From Uloborus plumipes (Eukaryota > Arthropoda > Arachnida > Araneae > Uloboridae): a DNA stretch of 64,000 nt. Below, piece by piece: positions 11,714-25,191 of this stretch. Each line of letters opens with the position of its first letter. The stretch's first letter is position 1. Position numbers and translations under genes: made by a program. Under the pieces are notes generated by a model, which saw nothing but the letters and a program-made list of their open reading frames with translations, was not told where the DNA came from and ran no database searches. The stretch is from the NCBI GenBank assembly GCA_038373865.1, contig JAXGGA010004669.1, positions 1 through 64,000 on the forward strand, given 5' to 3'.

Positions 11714-14700
11714 CTACAAAATTTATTCAGAAAAACTATTTCAACACTTGCATACAAAAGCAAGAACAAATGTATGCGTTGAACGTGAAATATTTTAAAG
11801 AGCACTACATATTCATGTTTAAGACTAAGGATGCACCAATACACAAATCTGTCAATTACCGATTAATCGGCTGTCGATAATCGACAAAGCCGATTAATGA
11901 GCAGGATGATTATTCTAAATACTAATATTTTCACCATTAACTTTTTTCCCTCCTTTCTTTTACATTTCTGATTTTAGAAATAGTTACTAATTTATTTCTG
12001 AGAGATTTTTTTTTTCCCATTTTCGCAATTTTTTAAAAATAGATTCAAAATTTCAGCCAATTTCTTAAACCAATTTTCATTTTATCGTTGAAAAATTACA
12101 TTAACACATTGTTGTTTATGTTAACTATGCATGAAAATTAAAAATAAATGGGGGGGGGGGGGGGGCTGTGGGAAACACTCTAATTTAGGAGTGCGGTTAA
12201 TTTAAATTTATTTCTCAATAATTTGTAGCCATTTAATTCCCTGTGTAAATTAGAGATTACCCAAAAGCACTTTGTTAAAGAGAGTTTAAATTTATTTCTC
12301 AATAATTTGTAGCCATTTAATTCCCTGTGTAAATTAGAGATTACCCAAAAGCACTTTGTTAAAGAGAGAGTATCTCCACATGAAAAATGTTGCAGCATTG
12401 TCTATAATAATTGCATATTTATTCAAAATAAGAGAATTAATTAATTAGAAAATTTATATCAACTGTAAGAATTATTTTTTTATATTTCAATTTTTGAATT
12501 ATTTGTTTTGTTTTCACTTACTACACTTTCATATTACGTGTTATATTACATTTGCAGAGAATTATCTATTTCTTGTTTATAAATTTATTCATCCTGGTTT
12601 CTTGTTCAATGCATACTTAACGTAATTTTATTAAACATACATTTTCCTCTGTTCGATCGACAAAATTTGCCTGATTATAAACAAAATAAAATACTGCTGC
12701 TTTAGCATTCCAATTTAAAAATTCTGGACTTTGATTACTCATAAGGTTAGGTATATAATGCAGTTTGTGATCAACAGATTAAATATATGTTAGATCCCAT
12801 TATTATTGAGTACAAGGATACCTTTCTTATTGAGTCCACTTTGGAATGGAAATTTAAATAATATACTCTATTTTATCTCCACGCCTACAGCATGAGTTAA
12901 GGTGTTTTTCCTAGGTTCTTAGTAAATTATAAGACTTTCATACTTAATGAATATAGAAAATACTTGGTTCCTGGAGATCCCAATATCAAATGAGAAAATA
13001 TAAACATTTATAAATGTTAATTAAACTAAATGATTAATAAATTAAACAAAAAATACTAAGACTAAAGAGTAAACACATAACTAGAGCGAAAATGTAAAAT
13101 TTAAGAATTGCTTAATACATAAAAGCAGGTAAGTGTGCAATAACAAAAATTGCTATTTGATTAAACAAAAATCTGTACCTCAGAACCAGACTAACGTAAG
13201 TCCATCTTCGTTATTTTTCAGTAGAGGGGGAAAACGATGTATTCGACAATCGTTTTTCCCCTCTACCGAAAAATGACGAAAATGGACTTACGTTAGTCTG
13301 GTTCTGAGGTACAGAAACATGAAAAGAGATGGGTAGTTTCCAGGCCTGTCATTTAGGGGGGTGGACGGGGGGGGGGGGGGGTTAGTTCCCCCTGGCTTTG
13401 AGAAATCAATGTATTTACATATAAGTGGGCGTGGTTTTTGATCTTTTCCGGTGAAATTGCATTGTGCTTGGACCCTTTGCCCTCCCCCCTGGAAAAACTT
13501 AAAATGACGTCCCTGGTAGTTTCCTTCAGCAATAAAAAAAATCACAGTTAGTTTTGAAAAGGAAGCTGTGAAAACAGGACGAGAGAACATTTTATAAATA
13601 CTGCCCTTAACTGAAACAGGTTGAGCACCCATAATTTAGAGAAAATTTAAACGTGTTCTCAAAACTCGTTTTTAACTTTCATAAGGAAGATTCAAGTATG
13701 TCAATCCCACTACTTTTAAAGAAATAATTGAGAAGAAATCAAAAATCGCATATTAGTTGATATCTTGCTTTCAGAAGCACCACTTTGCCGGGCTTTCAAA
13801 AAATAAGCATTTTCAAAAGAAAGAAAATGAAATATAATTAGCATGTGTAGGATCAAAATATATAAAGAAGTTAATACATACTTTGTCTCTTTCTGTATCC
13901 AAAGTAACTCTTAAGCCGATTTTGGTCAGTTCACTTTCAGCTAGCTTATCAAGAAAAGGTGTTAGTGCCATACAACAAGACTGAGCAATAGTTTCAGCCA
14001 ATCTGCATGGATCAACTAACTCATTTCTGTAAATAAAACAAAGCAAAATATTAAACCATTTCAAAATAACAAATCTATTGCTCACAGAAAATGAAGCAGC
14101 AATTAAAAATAAATTCCATTCTAATGTATGATAAAATGAAAACAACATACTGAAAATTATTTCCAGCTTCATCAACATCAAGGAAAAATACTTCTGTCCA
14201 CCGAATCAAAAAGTTTTCCCCAGCATAATCTGTTGAAGTGTGAATTCTTAGATTAGGAACTCCTTCCAAACTTCGACCGTCAATCGGGCTTCGTACACTG
14301 CAAATATATTTTTTAATTAAATTTGAGCAGTAAAATATATCAGTTTGTGCAAAAAAAAAAAATAAAATGTCAATCCAAAACAAGAATTATAAATCAAAGT
14401 TTACTATTAGTCAAAAAGTTAAAATGTATTTTCTTGCAAACTACAGGAAATTAAACCAGGAAGCATTAGCAAATTAAAAAAAAAAAAAAATGTAGCAACA
14501 CTATGAAAATAATTTTTCAGATGTTGCATAATTTTTGTTGTTGCCTTTTTGGAATGAATTCAGAAAAAATGTTAAACTTTGTTAAGCTCCTCATTCAAAG
14601 ATATGAAAGAGAGATTTAAATACACATTATGAAAAATCAAATGCTTTGAAAACAGCTTTTTCTAAGACTCCAAGGACTACATTAAGAGATAGTCTTTCAT

Positions 14701-17700
14701 TGAAACAAGAGCCTGAAGAAGATGCCTTAGATAAGAAAGAGAATGACGAAAGTGAAGCTTAATGAGATCAATGATGCTTAGTTTCATGGCTAAAAGATGT
14801 CACTTTACAAAATAACATAACTTTTGCCTTGATTCTCAAAAAAAAGGGAAAAAAAAAAAACCCATGGAAATTGCCAAGGAGTTAAACATTGAAGATTTTG
14901 CAGCAGCAATGGTTGGAGGAATGTTTCAAAGGCAGACATCACGTTTCTACTCATTTACAAGCTTTAATTGATTTCTAAAAATTTTGTTTTCCTCACCAAC
15001 TCCTACAGTAATTAATGAAAGTATTTCAGTGGGTTTTTTTGAGAGGGGGAGGGATTCCACCTCTGTCTCATGGCTACCTGCAATCCGCTTAAGCAGCAGT
15101 CCAGGGGGGGGGGGAAGTGCGTACAAGCAGAACTTACATTTTTTGCCACTTCAATCATTTGGGGCAGATCTCCTATGGTCCAGTGCGAGGATTAAAAGAG
15201 ATAACTATAGTAATAACATACATGTACAGACTTGATTTCAAAACATAAAAATGTTTAAGTCTTGGTGGAAAAAAATAGCCAGCAAAATACTTAAGTTATG
15301 TGTTTGCTATTTGAAACATTTATAATACAGCAAACTCCCGATTATCCGAGGAATTGGGTATCGTGGATAATCTGAAAAAGCATAAAATAAGGGGTAAAGA
15401 CAGGGCGAAGACTGCTGATGGTCTTAGAAAAAGGTGAGAAAGGTGACAAATTTTAAAACAAAGGTGACTAAAAAGTGACAAAAAAGTAACTAAAAGGTGA
15501 TCAAAAGTAATTTGTTAAGAATTAAAAAAGAAGAAAACGGTTATCCTTTTTTCTGACTTTCACCAAAATAGCCTCTACATACTATTTTAAAAGACTTACG
15601 ATTCTGAACATGAATATGATAGGGCTGGAAGTAACAAAATAAACTGTTTTAGGACATATTTTTAAAAAACTTTCAGTGTAAACTCTATGTTATGTTCAAA
15701 GATTTTTCTTTAAAATCAATTAAATTAACACCTGAAATTATGAAGTAAAGATAATGACAATGTATTTAATGAACATATTTTTTTTTTTTCATATTTTTAA
15801 TAGCTCATTGCAAAATTATCGGCATTCTTTTTCTTGTTTCTTTGTAAATACAAAGCAAAATGTTCGCTAAAAAGTATTGACAATACAGAATGAGTGAGAA
15901 AATAAAATTTGAAAAATCAGAAACTTTAATTGAAGCAAAATGATAACTTACAAGGTGAAAATAAAATAACATTGAAGTATAAAACTGAAGATATTATTTC
16001 ATATGAATAAAAGTGTAATGTCTTTTGCTTGGGGGGGGGGGGGGGGTTCTGAAAATATACAGCGGCACATGTCCAATACTGAAGAGAGAAAAACTTTTAT
16101 ATCATATTTTAAGTCTTGTGAGCACTGTGCTGTGAAAATGTTTTTTTTTTCTTTTTAATTTTACCAAATCCTTACATACATCAGCAAAATTACATGTTAA
16201 ACTTATAAAAAAAATTCTTTCCAATGCATTAGTAATTTATTTTTGCTGTGAGAGCTACAAAAAGTAATTTTAAATGAAGTTATTAAAAAATCATAATAAA
16301 TAATGTTATTACAAAAAAAGTTTAAAAAATATGTAAAATATTTACAGGATGCAGAAAAATTGAAACCTTACGCATGACAAGCAATAATAGTTTTAAAAAT
16401 TTAACTCAAACATTAGAAAATTTTAAAATTCACAAAAAAAAATATATATATATATTTACATAATTTTCTGCAGAGCAAAATATAAAGAAATCTCCAACAG
16501 ATAAATATTCATTTATTTCATTAAAAAGCTATTTCCAATGTTGGCGGTTCATTTCTGAATTTCTACCAGTCGTGGAAGGCAAAGCAATGGTTCGTCAACT
16601 CATATGTCACAGCGAGCTATCACTTAGCAAGATTGCTTAGCAACGATTTTATTGAAATTTTGAAACTTGACATTATTTTTTTAACTGAGAGAGCTATAAA
16701 CAATAGTAATAAAAATAGTATGCAGATTTGTGTAAATGCAGATTTGTAATGTGGAGGGGGAGCACACATTAGAGGTCAAGACATTGAAAAACTGGTGCCC
16801 TTAAACCTACCTCTAACATTGTGAACATATTTGATACTATCAGAAACTGAAATATATTATTCGGGATCATCAGTGAATCTTAAACAATAAAATTATCTTA
16901 GCAGGAGTCAAAATTGTGCATTTCAAATATAATGTTTACAAAAAAGATTTTTCATTATGAAAAACAATAAGAATCTCCAAAGTTTGAAAATAACAACTTG
17001 AAATAAACATAATAATATCACATAGACTATCAATATTTGTAAAAAAAACATAGCAATATTAAATGTAAAAAGCACATAGTAATAAATCACTTCTGAAAAT
17101 GAGAAAAAAAAAAAAATCTGTAAATTAAAAGAAAAAAAGATGTTTCCCAAATAACTTTTTTCTTCCTGATATTTTCTTTTTTGCATTATATTTTTTCTGC
17201 AAATTAAAGGGTATTTTTCCAATTATGCCTTACACACATGCTTCAAGGTCATAGAGACTTGTGGTATGGCATAGAAAAAGCATTTGTTAGAACATGAAAC
17301 TAAATTTGAAAAAGGGTGAAATCAGCAACCAGTTTTTTCTTTGGGCAAGTTGGGGGTAGAGCAGAAAAGAGATAAGAACATAACAGTAAAGATAAGAATT
17401 TTGACCCTGTTTTTCCCCCATCTCTATGCAAATCACCAACAGAATTTTGTTTCAAGAACAAAAAAAAAAAAAAAAAAAACCCTGCCAAATATCCTTGGAA
17501 CAGGTGCACCTGTTTTTTTGTTTCCTCTTGAAACTTTTTAAACAGTTTCTTCTGAAAGGCTTTGTTTTGTGAATGAGCCACAGTTGAAACACTTTTTTTA
17601 ATGGTTGAATGACAGAGTTTTGCATTTTTTTTTTTTTCAAAATTCCATTTATTTTCAGGTAAGAAAAAGAATATTCATACTTTTCAAAAATTTTATGAAT

Positions 17701-20700
17701 CAAAAATGGATTTTTCTAAAACACATTTCAAGAAAGGTTTAAAAAGGTGACTAAAGTTCCAAAAGGTGACAAAAAGTGACCAAAATTTCAAAAGGTGACT
17801 AAAGGTGAGAAAGGTGACTGAGTCCTCGCCCTGGGTAAAGAAGATAAAAAATGTCTTTTCCTTAAAAATAATTGCATTACACTGAAAACGTGATATGTAC
17901 AAATTAGGGATGCAACGAATAGTGATTAGGCTGAATACTGAATATTCGGCCATAATCAAAGCCGAATATTGGGCTGGTGAATAGTTAACTTGTTTTTGTT
18001 AATAAAAAAAGCACAGGTTGCATTTAAAGCATAATTTTGTATGATTAAGAGTTTGATTTAAATAATTAAAGATTAAAAAAAAATAATAATTTGAAATAAT
18101 TTTTTAAAAAATGGGAACATTAGTTCAAACTTTAAAAATATTCAGCCAAAAAATTACTTCCTTATCAATTGTTCTTAAAGGTCAGAGCTCTGTATTTCAG
18201 CTTCTAAAAAAGTCTTTCATCAAGCTCTTCTAAAAAATAAGGGGAAAAAATAAATGAACTGAAATTATTTAGCATGGGATTGTATTATATAGTTTATTGT
18301 ATTTAGTATTTACTTTAACCAAAATTAGCAGCAAAATAATCCATATTTCTATATGAGAAATATTAATATCTGAAAGGTAGATACCAATAGAAATTGATGG
18401 TTATCTTTAATAGAAACCTTGTTTGAAGAAACGAAAAGGTTCTTTAGAGAATTAAATTTTCTAACCTATCATAACTGGCCAGCAAGTATCTTTCAGAGCC
18501 AGAGGTTCACTACATGTACCAAATGTAGTAGACACATATTTTTCAAATCTGGTAACATTTTATGAAAAAAAAAAAAAAAAAGAAAAAGACCTATCTCCAA
18601 AAAATGCTGAGCATTTTTTCTTTTCTGCATCATAATCTGCTAGTACAGAAAAAACTTAGCTCTATTCTTTTCACAATTGCAAAGATTAGAAGGAATATAT
18701 TTGAAATGTTATCTAATTTTTTAAAAAGGAAAAGATTGGGAAAGAAACATATGTCTCTATCAAACTATTCTATTTTTATACTTTTTTTACTTCTGGAAAG
18801 AAAGAACTGATTTTTGTTCCATGTATGATTTATGCTTACATTTTATCAATTTAAATCTTTTATGTGTTGGAATTAGTTTCACAAAACAAAATAAATATAC
18901 CAACCTTTTCAATATGCCAGAAAAAGAATTTTGTTTTTCTGCTCTATCTGATGATTTTTGCATAGATTTATTTAAGGTGTTAAGATGGTCAAGATTTGTA
19001 GTACACGCAGTTTTAGTTGACAATAAAACTAGTGATTACTCGCAAAAATGGCAAAGCATCATAGTATAACAAGACTTCATTTAAAATGCCCATTAAACAT
19101 GATAAAAATAATTAAAAATGTATAAAACTTTTTAAGCGCGAAAATTAAATACATTTTTTCACAGTATTCGGCCACGGCTGAGTAGTAAAACAGGTATTCG
19201 GCCGAATGTTTAGTGCATCACTAGTACAAATAGTGACGATAGGTACAGCATAAAAAATTACTTGTATTTGAGGTTGTCCAGTATATAAATTCTATAAAGA
19301 AGTGGTACTTCCGATAACACCCAGGTAAAATAATTTATTGGATTAAGTACACCGCACTCTTGGGTAAGAAATGTTTCAAAAAAGCAAAATTTAAATTCAT
19401 GCTTTTTTGAAAAAATCAGTTAATTGTGTTTGTTTCTTTTTCCAAGACCCTCGCGGATAATCACGAGTTTACTCTACTGTACATACAAAACAATTAAAAG
19501 ATTGTTTTTTTTTTTGTCATAACACATGCAATATTTGAAACTGCAAACTTAGATAAAACTTGTCATGCACCTTTTTTTTTTGAACACCCGGAAAACTTTC
19601 TTCAGATTAAATTTGACATAGTATGCATCTAGAGCTATTTCAATCATGTAAGACAATATTTATGAATGAATAATTGTTCAAAATACATTTGTATTCTTAT
19701 ACTAATTACTGGCACACGAAAAAAGTAGTTAGTTGCTTTTTCAAGACATTATTATATTGATTTATCTTTAAATAATTAATGTTTTAATTTTTAGCAAACT
19801 TTAACATACACACATATATGAGTACTGTTAAATTACAGCAATGAATGCTAGAATTATTTCAAAAATGTGCTCAATTATTTCAAGCGAGTGAAATAGATAC
19901 GCTTGAAATGGACTGCCAAATGAGTAATTAGTCGAACATTTTTGTTACTGTTCGTCCTTGAAAACCGCGCCTAGCATTAGCAAACCATTCCACTTAAAAA
20001 AAAGGGTGATGGGTTGTGGGCGGGAACTTTCCGAAGTTTTCAATTTAAAACTTGCATTAGCTATTCTTTTGATACATTTAGCTAAAACATGTATTTGAAA
20101 TTAGCATCGCTCTACGTTGTTTGATACGGCTCAAAATGCTTCTTATTATTCTTCCTTTTTTTGTTATTTTACTGATTACCCCTATTTTGGTAAGATCAGA
20201 GAAGACATGATGCAGGCATAAATAAGCGGAAGGTTTTACCTAAGATAATCAGACAGTACTATTAGAACCTAGATTATATATCCAAATGCACATACATATA
20301 CAATTACATATGTTTGCTTCCTTTTATTGCCTCATATGATAGTAGATAGGGGGGACGGGGTTTCTTTTGAAACAGAAAACATTTTATTTTTTACAAAATA
20401 AACATGTGTAAAATATAAGCAAATGTTACAAATGATGAGATCCTTATAATAATAATAATAGTAACAAGAGATTCTCAACCGGTGGTCCAGCAGACCAGCA
20501 CTGTTCCACAGAAATGGAAGGAAAAAAGAAATAGAAAGAAAAAACATTACATTAATATAAAATACGGAGCTTTTTCATGAATTTCGTGGTAATTTTAAAA
20601 ATATTTTTTGCCAATGTTTAATTAATGCAATAATTAACAATTTTAAATTTTTTAATTAAAAATTTTTTTCCGAGTTATTTAGTACTATGTAAAGTTTTAT

Positions 20701-23700
20701 TTATGTATTAATTTCTTCATTAATTATTAATTATACATTTTAAAAAAGAAAAGAATAACTCCACTCCTTGGCAAAACTCTGAAGGGCAATTCCACGTGAC
20801 TCACGTTACAATTTGACGTGATTTTACAAAAGTAAATGTTATATATATTAAAGAAATACCATGCCTGATTTAAATAAAGCTGTTGACAGTCATCTGGTAT
20901 GCAGTGAGAACCCGTGGCTGTCAGCATTTTAAATTTCAACAGAAATAGATGGTGTTTCAACCTTAATTTAACATCGTGACTCACGTTACAAAAAAAAAGG
21001 AACTCAAGTTTTTTGGATAATTAAAAACCTAAGATTCCTGCTCTTTCAGAATAATAAAATTTAAAAACTGCTTTTCACGGCACAAAATATGTTTCTAAGT
21101 TATGATATATACGAAAAAAATGTTCATTCTGCAGTCGCTAATTAAGTTAATCAATATTTTGAGTGTGACTCACGTTACATAGTTTCGTGACTCACGTTAC
21201 ATCTCCGTTTTAGTCCTTTACTTTACATCTTATTTTGAAAATTTTGTGTAGAGATTTCACTTTAATTCAATTAAAATTAATGCTTAATGGGTTGTTTTCT
21301 TTAGTTGATCAGTTTTAAATGCAATAAAACCTCTCCGAGCGGTCATTTTTACAAAGCGGCCACCCCTCTTAACGGCCAATTTTTTTCAGCACGAATTTTT
21401 TCTCCCATAGACCGAGGGTTAAAATTCTCCTTAGCAGCTGCCATCTAACCCCTCTGAACGGTCACAGAGTGGATTCATCAATTCAATTTTCCAAAACGTA
21501 TGTTTGTCTTTTTTTATATTACTTCTCGTATTTTCTCTGTGGCTGCATTGTACTGATTTCAAATTCTCAATTCATACATCTGAAAACTTTTACAGGATAC
21601 TACACACCATTACATTTCATCTGATACCAATCATAGCATTTAATGTTGCATAATGGCTGTAAAATTAGTTGACTGCTGTCAGAAGTAGGCTCTTCAAAGT
21701 ACTTATTTTTCTCATCCACTACTGATAAATAATTAAATTTTAAGCATCTCAAATAAGAGCAAGCGAGATGTTGACCGTGCTTTTTAAAATGTCTCTTATG
21801 TTCCAATTACATATGTTTTTTTATATTTTTTTCTCTCGCTCAAGCTAATTTTTTAAATCATTTTCGTTTAGATTTTCTTGGGATAAATAATTTTTTCAGC
21901 ATGAGCTCGGTGGAAATTGAAATCTTCTTTTCAAATGTATATTACATTTACGGATAAGTATTGAGTAACTCACATATGTCTACAGTTTAACTGTGAGGTA
22001 AATTAACGGAATTTCTCCTTGTTTTGGCGATTCTTCCTTAGTGTAGTGTATATTTGTATACTTGTTGAAGCGATAATTAAGAAGTTTGAATTTAGCCAAA
22101 ATTTCCTTTGAAAGTTTCATATGTTTATTTTTCAGCTTATATTGAATTGCTAGAGACAATATCTTAGCTTTTCGACTTTTCTCGTTAGACATTCTTTCAT
22201 CCAGAGACAATGTTTCTGTTTACATGCAATGTACTTCCCTTCTTGCTTCAATTTTTCTCGGCACCTTTTCTGTCATTCTGCGGTTACTCGTTAAATATTT
22301 TAAAAATTTCTTTTACTGGAATGAAAAACCTTTCTTAGATACGGAAGAAAAATATATGCATGCATAAACACATGCTACACATTGGAAAGCTGAGGGCCAA
22401 AACAGGGACCCAGTGCACTAATTGAAAGATTATAAAACACTAAAAGGATTAAAATTACGCTATTTATATTTAATTTCATCAGTAATTTTAATTATATATA
22501 GGTGTGTACAAGTGCTAACCCTCCCTTTAGACCCTAAAATAGCATTAGGGCACATTAAATACGTTTTAGAAGTTAATATTAGCTTGTATTGGCTGTAACT
22601 CACTTTTCGCGTGACTCACGTTACAAAATAAACATCCTTATTTTTTGAATAAAAAAGCAAAAAACTCTAAATTGGCCTATAATTTCTTTTTTGTAATATA
22701 CATGAGTAGGAGAAACAGGAAAAAAAATTTCATTTATAAGCTATAAAATTTGGAAATATTAAAAAAATTAAGTTTTCGTGACTCACGTTACACAAAATAT
22801 AATGGTTTAAAAACTACTTAAAAAAATTATTTTAAGAATAAATTTCAAAATGTACTATTAATAATTGTTTTTTTATCGAATAAATCTGCCAGGAAAAAGT
22901 GGAATTAAATTGTGGAAACAGGCTAAACCAATAAAATATGCTCGATTAAAATTGTGTCTAGAAGAGAGAGACTTTTGCAAGATTGTGAGCTCATAGAACA
23001 AGTTCTCTTACAAAAAGAAAATGATTCACCTGAAGTTACCTTATTGTAATTTGGAAACTTCAATCAATATAGAGAACGTACAAAAAAAATTAAGACAATT
23101 TTTCAACATTTTTTTTTACCACCGAGTTCCCATTTTCTCTGGAATTGCCCTGAAGTTTTTAACGGTAACCAAATTTGTTACTTATTTATTTATTGGCCAT
23201 AAAAGGAAAGAAGAAAAGGAAAAACACTTCACTACTTTGAAAATTAAATTCACTCTTTTCAACAATCCGCGAGTAGCAGGTTTTTTTCAACGAGAGATTT
23301 TGAGAGTTTAAATACCAAATACAATGAGTCCTAGTTCAATAAAAAATAAGGTGGAAAATCAGGAAAATATAAGTTACATTATGCTTACGTCTGATTAATA
23401 AAAGATAGCTTTATATACTAGAGAGACAAACATTTATTTATCGCATTCCATTTTCCTCACTTTTGTTTTTAGCCAGAGTTTGCTAGAATGAAAGCCGACT
23501 CTTCTGTTACCTGAGTAACAGAAGACTTAACCAAGACCAAAGAAAACTTAAAACTTCAATCAAAAATGCAGTTCAACGCAGGCCCGTCATTTCAACCTTT
23601 TTCAAAATAGGAGGGGAGGGGGGCTTAAAAGGTGTATACTCAATGTATATTGTGCCAAAAAACAACAAAAACCAAGCGCACTTTCTTGTTAATACATTGA

Positions 23701-25120
23701 TTTCCCAAAGTCAGGGGGCAATTGCTCTCCCTAACCCCATAATTGCCAATATATTTGCCAATACTTGCTGACATATCAGCGAATATAGACACTATAAAAC
23801 TTCAATATGAAATAAATGTGCAATAGAACATCGTAAGATGTGTTTTGATCCATAATGCATGAAATGAAAAATTACTAAAAGGAAATATCATGGGTTACAC
23901 TGAAGAGCAAGCAAAAACCAGGTTTTGTAATGGAAATACGCACAAAACAATCCTAGGAGGTCAGTGCAGCGAGTGGCGAAAACGGTATCTTTGCCCAGTA
24001 CGCGGTTTCTTTTGTTCTAGGGCGTTTGGACAGCCACTTAAGAGGATCGCAGGTAACCATGCCTGTCTAAATAGCCACTTGGTTTAAGTCATCAAAAATG
24101 TTTTGTCCTTTGAGTTACAATTTAACAAGGCTGTAATGAATAATGTATTCAGCTATAAGCATACCAAATTACTCTTTTAAAATAAAATAAATGCTACAAA
24201 ATAAGAAATAGAAAGGGAACCTCTGTGCTAGAACTAAATTTGCAAATGATTGCAAATTGTTTCGAAAAAAAATTGCATTAATAATGTTTTTATAATTATG
24301 AATGTTTTATCAGGCACAACGGCATGATTCTGACAATAATTTTACAGCAACAAATACCTAATAGTTCATAATTATTCTGCTAAGGCATTAAAAGATTCTC
24401 ATTATGTATTCTCTACTAAATGAAACAGGAAAAAACCAACAAAAAGAAGTGAAGCCAAAATAAAATAATGAAATTGCAGCATTAACCATGATATTAAAAC
24501 AGAATTAGGGCCGTTTCGATCTTATTTTTTGACACACACATTTTTTATGCACTATAAAGGAAACTATAGTAGATTTGCATATAAAATACAGAAAAAAGAT
24601 ATAAAACTATTGAAAAATAGCATTTTACCTCACACAAAATAAATAAAATAGAAAGAGAAAAAATATTAGCCAAATTTATTAATGTTAGAACTACCCCAAA
24701 AAGCATCACTCTACAAAACAAATTTCAAGAACATTTTTAACATGTTGACTGCCAAACTACAAAAAAATCATAGTATATGAGTTGGGCCAAAAGCAGTGTA
24801 CCTGCCGGCTAGTTTTAATCCACTGTCACCTCTTCAAAAGCCAAATGACCATATTAATATCAGTGTACTACACATAAATTCAAATCTGTATGAAAACAGC
24901 AAATCTATTGCCTACAAACTAACCCAAAGTTGAGTGTCAGCTAAATGAAATGTTACAAATATATCATAGTGTGGCAGTCAATGTGATAACAGAAATTAAT
25001 TGAACAGATGCACTTCCTTCATAAGTATAATCAAAGTCTCAATACCAAAAAGATGCTTTAAAATTAAATTAAAACAAAATTCTTTTAATACTTCTTCAAA
25101 ACTGCACACTTATAACTACT

Positions 25121-25191
<71 letters not shown>

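Larger units (their letters stand above)
15328..19479. mobile_element. pogo/Tigger-like MITE, TA-flanked, split by two nested elements
   Basis: CAGCAAACTCCCGATTATCC at 15328 and, inverted, CAGTAGAGTAAACTCGTGAT ending at 19479 share the motif AAACTC-(C/G)-(T/G)GATTATCCG. TA lies on both sides (15326-15327, 19480-19481). Removing the two nested insertions and their duplications leaves about 384 bp, a typical MITE length. It is the oldest layer of this nest. Confidence 0.75.

Noticed and set aside
11463..11880. Plus-strand frames of 111 and 74 codons
   Set aside because: They are shadows opposite the terminal Sara exon (11558-11713).
13355..13385. G-quadruplex regulatory element at the poly-G runs
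   Set aside because: The runs lie within MITEs or homopolymer tracts and show no four-tract arrangement near a promoter.
20796..22792. Repeated 15-mer as a CRISPR array
   Set aside because: Spacing is irregular (22 to 1410 bases), the context is a eukaryotic intron and there are no cas genes.
23890..24087. 65-codon frame with several Cys
   Set aside because: No recognised motif, no partner exons and it lies within the Sara intron on the opposite strand.
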